64,000 bases of DNA from Vibrio splendidus (GCF_003345295.1 NZ_CP031055.1:248001-312000), one strand, 5' to 3'. Counted from the first letter of the stretch, positions 8,863-17,852 are shown. Translations and numbers: made by a program. Notes: generated by a model from the letters alone, not told the origin.

Positions 8863-9789
8863 GTGAGTAACACTATGCAGTCGCCTCAAGGGCAGAGCGC
8901 AGACCACGGTCTCGTTGAGCAGTTTTTAGATGCTATGTGGATGGAGAGGGGGTTATCGGAGAATACGCTTGTCTCATATCGTACCGACTTGTCCAAGCTT
9001 CTAACGTGGATGGAAAAGAACAATTACCGCCTCGACTTTATTAGCCTTTCAGGGCTACAGGATTATCAAGGCTGGTTAGCCGACGCCGATTTTAAGCAGA
9101 CTTCCCGTGCTCGCATGTTGTCGGCGATTCGTCGCTTGTTCCAATACTTGCACCGCGAGAAAGTGAGAGGCGATGATCCGAGTGCATTGTTGATCAGCCC
9201 TAAGCTGCCACAGCGCTTGCCAAAAGATTTGAGTGAAGAGCAAGTTAATGCACTGCTAGAGGCTCCTGATCCCAATGACCCTATTGAGCTTCGCGATAAA
9301 GCGATGCTTGAGTTATTATATGCAACTGGTCTTCGTGTGACCGAGTTAGTCAGTTTGACGATGGAAAATATCAGCCTAAGACAAGGCGTGGTGCGTGTTA
9401 TTGGTAAAGGCGGTAAAGAGCGCTTGGTGCCAATGGGCGAAAATGCCGTGGACTGGATTGAGACTTTTATTGAACAAGGTCGGCCACAACTGCTCGGCGA
9501 AAACAGTTCTGATGTGGTTTTTCCGAGTAAACGCGCCAAGCAAATGACCCGTCAGACGTTCTGGTATCGTATTAAGCATTACTCGGTTGTTGCTGGTATA
9601 GATACAGAGCTATTGTCACCACACGTATTAAGACACGCTTTTGCGACTCATTTACTGAACTATGGCGCAGATCTCAGGGTCGTACAGATGTTGCTTGGGC
9701 ATAGTGACTTATCGACAACCCAAATTTATACTCACGTGGCGACCGAAAGGCTGAAGCAAATTCACGCGCAGCATCACCCACGTGCTTAA
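8863..9789 (+). CDS. xerD: Tyrosine recombinase XerD
   Basis: A 308-residue site-specific recombinase. The catalytic set is complete: Arg158, Lys182, His254, Arg257, His280 and the nucleophile Tyr289, each exactly ten residues later than in E. coli XerD. With XerC it resolves chromosome dimers at dif. The GTG start at 8863 gives the extra ten residues; ATG 8875 is an alternative. It begins a collinear run with dsbC and recJ. Confidence 0.93.
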   Translation: MSNTMQSPQGQSADHGLVEQFLDAMWMERGLSENTLVSYRTDLSKLLTWMEKNNYRLDFISLSGLQDYQGWLADADFKQTSRARMLSAIRRLFQYLHREKVRGDDPSALLISPKLPQRLPKDLSEEQVNALLEAPDPNDPIELRDKAMLELLYATGLRVTELVSLTMENISLRQGVVRVIGKGGKERLVPMGENAVDWIETFIEQGRPQLLGENSSDVVFPSKRAKQMTRQTFWYRIKHYSVVAGIDTELLSPHVLRHAFATHLLNYGADLRVVQMLLGHSDLSTTQIYTHVATERLKQIHAQHHPRA

Positions 9790-9815
9790 ATCCATTTATT
9801 TTTAAGGTGAACTTA

Positions 9816-10595
9816 ATGAGCGTATTACGCCGTCTTCCTCTATTAGTGCTTCCTCTCATGATTACTGCATGTAATGCATCAGAAGCGAAAGTAGAACAAA
9901 CATCAACAGCCGTAGAAGTTGCTCCAGCTCAAGCTATTGATACAGCAGCGTTAACTAAGCGTTTTGAAAAAATCGGTATCAAGGTAGAGAAGATCGTTCC
10001 TTCAGACATCGATGGCCTATTAGAAATTCAAACTAACAGTGGCATTATCTTTTCTTCTCCAGAGGGCGATCACTTTCTAGCCGGCACTCTTTACTCTCTG
10101 GATGATAACGGCAAATTCAGTGACGTTCTGGCTGAGCGTCAAGCTCCACTTAATGCTGAAAAGGTCGCGGCGATGTCGGATACAGTTATCGAATATAAAG
10201 CCGATAACGAAAAGTACGTTGTGACGGTATTTACTGACATTACCTGTGGTTACTGTGTTCGTCTGCACAGCCAAATGCAAGGCTATAACGATCTAGGTAT
10301 TACCGTTCGTTACATGGCTTACCCACGCCAAGGTGCGACAGGACAAGTTGCCGATCAAATGGCGGCAATCTGGGCTTCAGATGATCCAAAAACAGCCATG
10401 CACGATGCTAAAGTAAACCGTCAAATGCCAGCGTCTGGTAAAGACCTAGCAGAGCAGAAGCAGATCATCGCTAAACAATACCAATTAGGTCGTGAGCTTG
10501 GCATCAATGGCACTCCTGCTATCGTGCTAGCAAGTGGTGAGTTGGTGAGTGGTTACTTACCGCCAGCACAACTTCTTCAACGTTTAGAGCAATAA
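9816..10595 (+). CDS. dsbC: Thiol:disulfide interchange protein DsbC
   Basis: A 259-residue periplasmic disulfide isomerase: N-terminal dimerisation domain followed by a thioredoxin-like domain with the C-G-Y-C active site and a cis-Pro near G-T-P-A. I chose ATG 9816 because AAGGTG lies seven bases before it, rather than the upstream GTG that overlaps that site. The signal sequence ends in I-T-A-C (Cys19), which matches a lipobox, so the enzyme may be lipid-anchored rather than free as in E. coli; residue +2 is Asn, which would not retain it in the inner membrane. Place between xerD and recJ is conserved. Confidence 0.93.
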   Translation: MSVLRRLPLLVLPLMITACNASEAKVEQTSTAVEVAPAQAIDTAALTKRFEKIGIKVEKIVPSDIDGLLEIQTNSGIIFSSPEGDHFLAGTLYSLDDNGKFSDVLAERQAPLNAEKVAAMSDTVIEYKADNEKYVVTVFTDITCGYCVRLHSQMQGYNDLGITVRYMAYPRQGATGQVADQMAAIWASDDPKTAMHDAKVNRQMPASGKDLAEQKQIIAKQYQLGRELGINGTPAIVLASGELVSGYLPPAQLLQRLEQ

Positions 10596-10645
10596 TATCG
10601 TTTCTGTATTGCCAAATTATCCCCCATGTTTTTGATTTAAGGAGT

Positions 10646-10672
10646 GGCCTGATTAATATCAGGCCCATTTTT
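10646..10672 (+). other. Hairpin between Shine-Dalgarno and recJ start
   Basis: GGCCTGAT (10646-10653) pairs perfectly with ATCAGGCC (10658-10665) around TAAT. AAGGAG (10639-10644) ends just before it and the recJ ATG (10675) lies nine bases after it. The short T run after it means it could also be a dsbC terminator. Confidence 0.6.
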
Positions 10673-10674
10673 AT

Positions 10675-12411
10675 ATGATAGAGATCCAACGCCGTCCTGA
10701 GGTCGACACTTCAGTCTTACCTGCTCACTTACCTGACTTGTTAAAGCGCATTTATGTGAGTCGTGGAATCGACAGTGCTGACCAACTAGAGACAGCAGCG
10801 AAAGGCTTGCACTCTTATCAAAAACTGGGTGGCATTGATGCTGCGGTTGAGCTGTTGTTCAAAGCGATTCAGCAGCAAAAACGCATTATCATTGTCGGTG
10901 ATTTTGATGCCGATGGTGCAACCAGTTCGGCGTTGTCTGTGCTTGCTCTGCGTATGTTGGGCAGTTCCAACGTCGACTATCTCGTCCCAAACCGTTTTGA
11001 AGATGGCTATGGCTTGAGCCCAGAGGTTGTCGAGCAGGCGATCGAACTTGGCGCTGAAGTAATCATGACGGTCGATAATGGTGTCTCTTCGATTGATGGT
11101 GTCCGTTTCGCGAAAGAGAAAGGGCTAGACGTTCTGGTTACAGACCATCACTTGCCAGGGAATGAACTGCCAATCGCTGATGCGATGGTGAATCCGAACT
11201 TAGAGAGCTGCGCATTTCCTTCAAAAGCGCTAGCGGGTGTTGGCGTCGCCTTTTATCTGATGATGGCGTTGTGTGTTCACATGCGTAAGTTGGGCTGGTT
11301 TGCTCAACACGGTATGACAGAACCTAAGCTGATGGAACTGATTGACCTTGTGGCACTGGGTACTGTTGCGGATGTGGTTCCACTCGATGAGAATAACCGA
11401 ATCTTGGTACACCAAGGGCTACAACGCATTCGTGCGGGTAAAGCTCGTCCGGGTATTCAAGCCTTGATTGAAATTGCTAAGCGAGATGCTAAGCGATTAG
11501 TTGCCTCCGATTTTGGTTTTGCGCTTGGTCCACGTATCAATGCGGCTGGCCGATTGGATGACATGTCTTTTGGTGTTGAGCTGCTAATGAGTAACAACAT
11601 CCATGCCGCGCGTCGAATGGCCAGCGAGTTAGATGGCTTGAACCAAACACGTAAAGAGATCGAAGAGGGCATGAAACAAGAAGCGATGGCTTTTTGTGAG
11701 CGCCTTGAATTTGGTAAAGACGATTTGCCTTCTGGTTTGGCGCTGTTTCAACGTGATTGGCACCAAGGCGTAATCGGTATTCTCGCTTCGCGTATCAAAG
11801 ACAAATATCATCGCCCAGTGATCGCATTTGCTGATGGTGGTGAAGGCAGCATCAAGGGTTCATGTCGTTCGATTCCAGGTTTGCACATGCGCGATGCGCT
11901 AGACAGAATCGATACTCAAAATCCTGGCTTGATCTTGAAGTTTGGTGGTCACGCAATGGCTGCTGGCTTAACCATTATGGAAAAAGACTTCGAGCGATTC
12001 AGCAAGATGTTTGATGACGTTGTGCGTAAAGAACTCGGTGAGACGGCACTTAAGGGCATTATCTTGTCTGATGGTGAGCTATTACCTGAAGAGTTCTCAA
12101 TGCATACCGCTGAGACGTTGCGCTCAGGTGGTCCGTGGGGCCAAGCTTTCCCAGAACCCATCTTTGATGGTGAATTTAAAGTGCTGCATCAAAAACTGGT
12201 AGGTGAAAAACACCTTAAATTGATGCTAGAACCTCTATACAAAGGCCACCCAACCAATGTGATGATTGATGGTATTGCTTTCAATGTTGATTTACGTCGC
12301 TGGCCAGATGCGTCCGTGAAAACGGTTCATCTTGCATTTAAGCTCGATATCAACGAGTTTCGTGGCAACCAATCGTTGCAGTTGATGGTTGACCATATTG
12401 AAGCCAAATAG
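10675..12411 (+). CDS. recJ: Single-stranded-DNA exonuclease RecJ
   Basis: A 578-residue 5'-3' exonuclease of the DHH family used in recombination and mismatch repair. Metal-binding motifs are G-D-F-D-A-D-G (about residue 80), V-T-D-H-H (about 160) and the DHHA1 motif G-G-H-A-M-A-A-G (about 425). Length equals the E. coli protein within one residue. An in-frame stop at 10654 and no other start codon between force ATG 10675, although its nearest Shine-Dalgarno is 30 bases away across a hairpin. Confidence 0.93.
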   Translation: MIEIQRRPEVDTSVLPAHLPDLLKRIYVSRGIDSADQLETAAKGLHSYQKLGGIDAAVELLFKAIQQQKRIIIVGDFDADGATSSALSVLALRMLGSSNVDYLVPNRFEDGYGLSPEVVEQAIELGAEVIMTVDNGVSSIDGVRFAKEKGLDVLVTDHHLPGNELPIADAMVNPNLESCAFPSKALAGVGVAFYLMMALCVHMRKLGWFAQHGMTEPKLMELIDLVALGTVADVVPLDENNRILVHQGLQRIRAGKARPGIQALIEIAKRDAKRLVASDFGFALGPRINAAGRLDDMSFGVELLMSNNIHAARRMASELDGLNQTRKEIEEGMKQEAMAFCERLEFGKDDLPSGLALFQRDWHQGVIGILASRIKDKYHRPVIAFADGGEGSIKGSCRSIPGLHMRDALDRIDTQNPGLILKFGGHAMAAGLTIMEKDFERFSKMFDDVVRKELGETALKGIILSDGELLPEEFSMHTAETLRSGGPWGQAFPEPIFDGEFKVLHQKLVGEKHLKLMLEPLYKGHPTNVMIDGIAFNVDLRRWPDASVKTVHLAFKLDINEFRGNQSLQLMVDHIEAK

Positions 12412-12458
12412 CGTTATCGTTCACTGAATGATGTTCATCATTTAGCCCCAAATTCAAC

Positions 12459-12495
12459 AAGCTCTGTTCAAAAACAGGGCTTGTTTTCTTTCTTT
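12459..12495 (+). terminator. Intrinsic terminator after recJ
   Basis: AAGCTCTGTT (12459-12468) pairs with AACAGGGCTT (12473-12482), one G-T wobble, followed by a T-rich run. It separates recJ from prfB. Confidence 0.75.
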
Positions 12496-12648
12496 CCCTT
12501 ACAAATTTCACGTATTTTTTCTGTCTGTCAATTTTATATTCCATTAAGTTGTTGAATCTTGGCTTTCCGCTCTAAAAAATTCTGTATCTCCGTCACACTT
12601 TTGAGTACAATTCTTCGGTTAAATTCTACTCATAAATGATGAGCTAAA

Positions 12649-13747
12649 ATGTTTGAAATCAATCCTATTAAAAACCGTCTGCAGGATGTGTCTGAACGCA
12701 CAAATATCCTGAGGGGGTATCTTTGACTATGACGCTAGAAAAGAGCGTCTAGAAGAAGTAAACGCAGAATTAGAACAACCGGATGTATGGAACGAACCTG
12801 AGCGTGCTCAAGCGCTAGGTAAAGAACGTTCTGCATTGGAAGCAGTAGTAGAAACGATCGACCAACTTGACCAAGGTGTTGAGGATGTTGAGGGTTTATT
12901 AGAGCTTGCGGTTGAAGAAGAAGATCAAGAAACGTTTGACGAAATCGAACCAGAATTAGCAGAGCTAGAAGCTAAGCTAGAAAAACTGGAATTCCGTCGT
13001 ATGTTTGCTGGCGATCACGACGCATCAGATTGCTACATCGATTTACAGTCAGGCTCGGGCGGTACAGAAGCTCAAGATTGGACTTCAATGATGTTGCGTA
13101 TGTACTTACGTTGGGCAGATTCGAAAGGCTTCAAGACCGAAGTGATCGAAGTGTCTGATGGTGATGTTGCTGGCCTTAAAGGCGCAACGGTACGTATTTC
13201 TGGTGAATACGCTTATGGTTGGTTACGTACAGAGACAGGTGTTCACCGTCTAGTTCGTAAGTCACCATTTGATTCAAGTGGCCGTCGTCATACTTCATTT
13301 GCATCTGCGTTTATCTACCCAGAGATTGATGACAACATTACGATCGATATTAATCCTTCTGACTTACGTATTGACGTATACCGTGCCTCTGGTGCTGGTG
13401 GTCAACACGTAAACACCACGGAATCGGCGGTACGTATTACTCACGTTCCAACCAACACCGTGGTTCAATGTCAGAATGACCGTTCGCAGCATAAGAACAA
13501 AGACCAAGCGATGAAGCAGCTACGTGCTAAGCTTTTTGAACTTGAGATTCAAAAACAAAATGCTGAAAAACAAGCGAGCGAAGAAACGAAGTCAGACATC
13601 GGTTGGGGCAGTCAAATCCGCTCTTACGTACTGGATGATTCTCGTATCAAAGATTTGCGCACCGGCATCGAAAATCGCAATACTCAAGCGGTTCTTGACG
13701 GTGACTTAGACAAGTTTATTGAAGCTAGCCTGAAATCAGGTCTGTAA
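12649..13747 (+). CDS. prfB: Peptide chain release factor 2, programmed +1 frameshift
   Basis: RF2 reads UGA and UAA stop codons. The gene is split: codons 1-25 run from ATG 12649 to CTT 12721-12723, then an in-frame TGA at 12724-12726. The site AGG-GGG-TAT-CTT-TGA-C is the classical autoregulatory frameshift with its internal Shine-Dalgarno. Skipping T12724 joins the second frame (12725-13747) and gives 365 residues, the E. coli length. The S-P-F anticodon-like tripeptide and the G-G-Q hydrolysis motif are in the second part. Low RF2 leaves the ribosome stalled at TGA and favours shifting. Confidence 0.96.
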
Positions 13748-13766
13748 GCTTTACCAACTATTAAGC

Positions 13767-13812
13767 TTTACCAATAATATTGGTAAAAATGCCTATATTT
13801 TCAAAAATATAG
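13767..13812. other. Two AT-rich palindromes between prfB and lysS
   Basis: TTTACCAATA pairs with TATTGGTAAA across a single A (13767-13787), and CTATATTTT pairs with AAAATATAG (13793-13812). Neither has the GC-rich stem and T run of a terminator. They may be RNA processing or binding elements in a shared transcript. Confidence 0.5.
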
Positions 13813-13845
13813 CTGTCCAAATTATAAAAGCAAGGTACATCTCTA

Positions 13846-15378
13846 ATGACTGATGCTGTTCAAAACGAAAACGCACAAGAAGCTTCTTCACCTGAAGAGA
13901 ACAAACTAATCGCTGAACGCCGTAGCAAGCTGGATCACATCCGCTTAAACTGCAAAGCGAACGGTCACCCAAATGATTTCCGTCGCGAGCACCTAGCTGG
14001 CGATCTTCAAGCGGAATTCGGTGAGAAGACTAAGGAAGAGCTAGAAGAGCTTAACCACATCGTTGCGATCGCTGGTCGTGTCATGGCGAAGCGTGGTCCA
14101 TTCCTTGCGATTCAAGAAACTTCTGGTCGTATCCAAGCATACGCAGCGAAAGACGTACAAAAAGTACTGAAAGAGAAGTACCAAGGCCTAGATATCGGTG
14201 ACATCATCGGTGTTAAAGGTGCGCTTCACAAATCTGGTAAAGGTGACCTTTACGTGAACATGGAAGAGTTTGAACTGCTAACTAAAGCACTTCGTCCTCT
14301 ACCAGAGAAGTTCCACGGTCTAACTGACCAAGAGATGCGTTACCGCCAGCGTTACGTTGACCTAATCGTGAACGAAGACTCTCGTAACACATTCATCGTG
14401 CGTTCTAAGCTTGTGTCTTCAATCCGTAACTTCATGAGCTCAAAAGGCTACCTAGAAGTTGAAACGCCAATGATGCACGTGATCCCGGGCGGTGCTACAG
14501 CGCGTCCATTCATCACTCATCACAACGCATTAGACATCGACATGTACCTACGTGTTGCACCTGAGCTTTACCTTAAGCGTCTAGTGGTTGGTGGTTTTGA
14601 CCGTGTATTCGAGATCAACCGTAACTTCCGTAACGAAGGTCTCTCTCCACGTCACAACCCAGAATTCACAATGATGGAATTCTACCAAGCGTACTCTGAC
14701 TACAAAGATCTAATGGATCTAACTGAAGAGATGCTAAGCACAGCAGCGATGGACGTTCTTGGTTCTACTTCTATGCCTTACGGTGATGAAACGGTTGAGT
14801 TCGGTGGCACTTACGCTCGCATGAGCATGTTCGATGCAATCAAACACTACACGCCTGAAAATGCAAACATTCAAGCTCTGACTGAAGATGATCTTCAGAA
14901 CAGAGAATTGATGGTTAAAATTGCAGAAGAAGTGGGTCTGTACGTTGAGAAATTCTGGACATGTGGTCAGCTTCTTGAAGAGATCTTTGGTGAAACGGCT
15001 GAGCCTCAGCTCATTCAACCAACGTTCATCACGGGTTACCCAGCGGACATTTCTCCATTGGCTCGTCGTAGCGACAGCAACCCATTCTTCACAGACCGCT
15101 TTGAGTTCTTCATCGGTGGCCGTGAAGTAGCGAATGGCTTCTCTGAGCTTAACGATGCACAAGACCAAGATGAGCGTTTTAAAGCGCAAGTTAACGCAAA
15201 AGACGCGGGTGATGACGAAGCGATGTACTACGATGCAGACTACATTACTGCACTAGAGCACGGCTTACCGCCAACAGCGGGTCAAGGTATTGGTATCGAT
15301 CGTCTAGCGATGCTATTTACAAATACGCACACAATCCGTGACGTGATCTTGTTCCCGGCAATGCGTCCACAAGCGTAA
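13846..15378 (+). CDS. lysS: Lysyl-tRNA synthetase, class II
   Basis: A 510-residue class IIb synthetase: N-terminal OB-fold anticodon domain, then motif 2 (F-R-N-E-G around residue 264) and motif 3 (G-I-G-I-D-R-L near residue 485). It charges tRNA-Lys. Its position behind prfB is widely conserved. Confidence 0.96.
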   Translation: MTDAVQNENAQEASSPEENKLIAERRSKLDHIRLNCKANGHPNDFRREHLAGDLQAEFGEKTKEELEELNHIVAIAGRVMAKRGPFLAIQETSGRIQAYAAKDVQKVLKEKYQGLDIGDIIGVKGALHKSGKGDLYVNMEEFELLTKALRPLPEKFHGLTDQEMRYRQRYVDLIVNEDSRNTFIVRSKLVSSIRNFMSSKGYLEVETPMMHVIPGGATARPFITHHNALDIDMYLRVAPELYLKRLVVGGFDRVFEINRNFRNEGLSPRHNPEFTMMEFYQAYSDYKDLMDLTEEMLSTAAMDVLGSTSMPYGDETVEFGGTYARMSMFDAIKHYTPENANIQALTEDDLQNRELMVKIAEEVGLYVEKFWTCGQLLEEIFGETAEPQLIQPTFITGYPADISPLARRSDSNPFFTDRFEFFIGGREVANGFSELNDAQDQDERFKAQVNAKDAGDDEAMYYDADYITALEHGLPPTAGQGIGIDRLAMLFTNTHTIRDVILFPAMRPQA

Positions 15379-15412
15379 TACTCGCTTATGGGATGTAACA
15401 GCCCATCTAATT

Positions 15413-15439
15413 AAAAAAGCCACCTTCGGGTGGCTTTTT
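15413..15439 (+). terminator. Intrinsic terminator after lysS
   Basis: AAAGCCACC and GGTGGCTTT form a tight stem with a TTCG loop, followed by T residues. Confidence 0.9.
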
Positions 15440-15504
15440 CTGTTTTTAGGCTGCAAAACCTAGCCTGTACCGCACTCTTGATTCGAAAAACCATTATTTC
15501 TGAC

Positions 15505-15547
15505 ATAGTCTTACTATTGAGACATAAAATCTAAGATAGTCTCACTA
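15505..15547 (+). promoter_or_regulatory. 12-bp direct repeats upstream of vpsR
   Basis: ATAGTCTTACTA (15505-15516) and ATAGTCTCACTA (15536-15547) differ at one base and are 31 bases apart start to start, about three helical turns, so a protein could bind both on one face. They lie about 100-145 bases before vpsR. The regulator is unknown. Confidence 0.45.
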
Positions 15548-15649
15548 CTATACGTCCTGCGCTGAATACGATCTCGTGGCATTTTGTCGAACGATGAAGC
15601 AGTGACTCGTATTAGCTTGATTTAAATAAAAATAGAATAAGGAAGAAGG

Positions 15650-16984
15650 ATGGGAACTCAATTTAAGATGGATTCCTTACCAGGTTCTCTTATCGTCGTT
15701 GGTGGTGCGTACGAACCCTGGTTATCAGTGTTAGAGCAAGTGGGTTGGCAATGTACCCAGTGTGCAGATTTACGAAAAGCCGATGCCTTGATTGCTGACA
15801 TTGGCCCATGCATTGGCATTGTGGATCTTAGTCATGATGAGTTTAGCCTTAACGGTATCGCTAATCTCGTGAGCAACAACAAGCAAGTAAGATGGCTCGC
15901 CTTTATTCGTGAATCGCAATTGAGCTCTGATACCATTTGCCAATTTATCGTGAACTTCTGTATCGACTTTTTCACGGCGCCAATCCCAGATGCCCAGTTA
16001 TTGAGTACCATTGGTCACCAACTGGGTATGCTCAAGCTTGAGCAGAAAGTATGGCCAAACTACGGCATCAACAACAATATGGGTTTGCTTGGCGACTCTG
16101 TGGCTGTGAAGCGTTTGAGAGACCAAGTAAAGCGCATTGGGCCGACAGATGTCAGTATCCTGATTTACGGAGAGAGTGGAGCAGGAAAAGAGACGGTTGC
16201 ACGCTCAATTCATCAAAACTCTTCGCGAGCGCAAAAGCCATTTTTAACGGTCAATTGTCGTGCCTTATCTGAAATGAGAATAGAAGCCGAGGTATTTGGT
16301 ATCTCAGCACAGCCCGCTGCAGCACCTTGTCTGTTGGAAGAAGCCGACGGCGGAACCATCTTACTCAATGATGTATTGGCGATGCCACGTAATCAGCAGT
16401 TGAACCTGCTGCGTTTCTTACAAGAAGGTAAAATTGAAACTGCGGATGGTCCTAAACCTGTCGATGTGCGTATTCTGGCCGCGAACTCTTCTGATATCGA
16501 AAAGGCATTGATCGAGGGCGACTTCAATGAAGAGCTTTATCATTACATCAATGTTCTGCGTATTCACGTTCCGAGCTTGAAAGAGCGAGTGAGTGATATT
16601 TCAGTACTGGCTAATCATTTTTTACGTGAGTATTCAAAAGAGTTTAATGCTCAAGCCAAGAGCTTTTCAGACGATGCTATCCGCTCAATGAATCGTTATC
16701 ACTGGCCGGGCAATGTGCGTGAGCTGATGAATCAAATTAAGCGTGTCGTGCTGATGTCGGATGCGGTGATCATTGACGATCAACAACTTGATTTACCAAA
16801 ACAGAATGATGAGCGCCGCAGTCTCAAAAGTATCCGTGAGCGTTCAGAGCGAGATGCGTTGTTGATTGTTCTGGAATCTTATGGTGGTCAAGTATCGTTG
16901 GCCGCTAAGGAGCTTGGAGTTTCGCGTGCAACCATGTACAGATTGCTGAATAAACATGGCCTGATTTCTGAAGGTGTTGTTTAG
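15650..16984 (+). CDS. vpsR: VpsR, sigma-54-type regulator of biofilm genes
   Basis: A 444-residue response-regulator-like protein. Residues 1-130 form a receiver-like domain, followed by an AAA+ domain with Walker A G-E-S-G-A-G-K-E (about 174-181) and a C-terminal Fis-type helix-turn-helix (L-A-A-K-E-L-G-V-S-R-A-T-M-Y-R-L). The G-A-F-T-G-A loop that contacts sigma-54 is absent; the segment after V-F-G is I-S-A-Q-P-A-A-A-P. That fits V. cholerae VpsR, a cyclic-di-GMP-binding activator of vps exopolysaccharide genes that works with sigma-70. Adjacent lysS matches V. cholerae. The start has a strong AAGGAAGAAGG before it, if slightly close. Confidence 0.9.
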   Translation: MGTQFKMDSLPGSLIVVGGAYEPWLSVLEQVGWQCTQCADLRKADALIADIGPCIGIVDLSHDEFSLNGIANLVSNNKQVRWLAFIRESQLSSDTICQFIVNFCIDFFTAPIPDAQLLSTIGHQLGMLKLEQKVWPNYGINNNMGLLGDSVAVKRLRDQVKRIGPTDVSILIYGESGAGKETVARSIHQNSSRAQKPFLTVNCRALSEMRIEAEVFGISAQPAAAPCLLEEADGGTILLNDVLAMPRNQQLNLLRFLQEGKIETADGPKPVDVRILAANSSDIEKALIEGDFNEELYHYINVLRIHVPSLKERVSDISVLANHFLREYSKEFNAQAKSFSDDAIRSMNRYHWPGNVRELMNQIKRVVLMSDAVIIDDQQLDLPKQNDERRSLKSIRERSERDALLIVLESYGGQVSLAAKELGVSRATMYRLLNKHGLISEGVV

Positions 16985-17029
16985 AGCTCTCTATTCATTG
17001 ATTCTATCCAGTTAATGTAAATATAAGAG

Positions 17030-17053
17030 CCACGCATGATGCGTGGTTTTTTA
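17030..17053 (+). terminator. Intrinsic terminator after vpsR
   Basis: CCACGC (17030-17035) pairs with GCGTGG (17041-17046), followed by a run of six T. Confidence 0.75.
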
Positions 17054-17073
17054 TATCTATTGCTACAACTTCT

Positions 17074-17117
17074 CGTTGATCGTTGATCGTTGACAGCTGA
17101 TAGATTGATAGATTGAG
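17074..17117. repeat. 7- to 8-bp tandem repeat after vpsR
   Basis: CGTTGAT, CGTTGAT, CGTTGAC, AGCTGAT, then AGATTGAT and AGATTGAG follow one another without gaps, just beyond the vpsR terminator. The remaining stretch to 17368 is AT-rich and shows no gene. Confidence 0.7.
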
Positions 17118-17368
17118 CTATTGGAGGCTCGGTCTTTAAGAGAGATGTTCTGTGATTTTATATAATCATAGTGAATATGTTATATATAAAGTGATATGCA
17201 ACTGATATTTTGGGTGAATAATTTGTTTTGAAATTGTTAATCAATTATCGGTTGAATAATATACTCACTTGGTTAGACTTTAACCGTGAAAGCAATAGCT
17301 TAACAAAGACTTATTTGCTTTTATTATCTCATTTCTTTTTGGATTTTTTAGTTAGTTTGGAGGCGCAA

Positions 17369-17491
17369 ATGAAACATTTCGATTTTATACAGCATATTTG
17401 CGCGTCGTTTGATCCGTGTACTGACATGGTGACTGTTATGTCACAAACATCAGCCATGGCCGATCGAAACACCCAAGATAAACCTAACTAA
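17369..17491 (+). CDS. Possible 40-residue small protein
   Basis: ATG 17369 is preceded by TTTGGAGGCG, a near-perfect ribosome binding site, and opens a 40-codon frame (M-K-H-F-D-F-I-Q-H-I-C-A-S-F-D-P-C, Met-rich middle, polar end). The upstream in-frame extension to 17228 lacks a comparable site. I recognise no family. It precedes the DUF1127 gene by about 110 bases and could share its transcript or act as a leader peptide. Coding status rests mainly on the binding site. Confidence 0.45.
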   Translation: MKHFDFIQHICASFDPCTDMVTVMSQTSAMADRNTQDKPN

Positions 17492-17600
17492 TAGATCCGT
17501 ACCCTTATTTGGCTGCGGAAAAATAGCAGCTAAGTGAGAAGCCCTCATACTATCTAACACGCTATTTTTCCTCAGTTTATTTTACAACTGGAGAGTTATT

Positions 17601-17852
17601 ATGCGTCACTCAGTATACTTAAAACTAGCAACAGTCCTTATCCGTGCAGATCTTCGTCGTGAAGAACGTGAATGGCAACGAAAAGTTCGTCGTAGTTCAT
17701 ACGATCTACCATGGAACAATACTCATTTATTGAGAGATATTGGCCTTGAAGCCGATGGTCGACCAATTGGTTTTTCTGAACCTGAAGTCGTTACGATTGA
17801 ACGTCGAGTTCGTCATCTTCGTCGAGTCTTAAGCGCGCGAATACCGACGTAA
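17601..17852 (+). CDS. DUF1127 family small protein
   Basis: An 83-residue basic protein. The middle carries the DUF1127 (YjiS-like) pattern, L-P-W-N-N-T-H-L-L-R-D-I-G-L, with an Arg-rich N-terminal helix and Arg-rich tail. The ATG has GGAG seven bases before it. In other bacteria short DUF1127 proteins bind RNA and affect small-RNA turnover and phosphate or carbon metabolism; that cannot be transferred here with certainty. A terminator follows. Confidence 0.8.
   Translation: MRHSVYLKLATVLIRADLRREEREWQRKVRRSSYDLPWNNTHLLRDIGLEADGRPIGFSEPEVVTIERRVRHLRRVLSARIPT

Noticed and set aside
9066..9539. 157-codon open frame on the minus strand
   Set aside because: Antisense to xerD with a typical shadow composition; xerD has all catalytic residues.
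14734..15189. 151-codon open frame on the minus strand
   Set aside because: It is antisense to lysS motifs and resembles no protein; a shadow of the biased codon use of the real gene.
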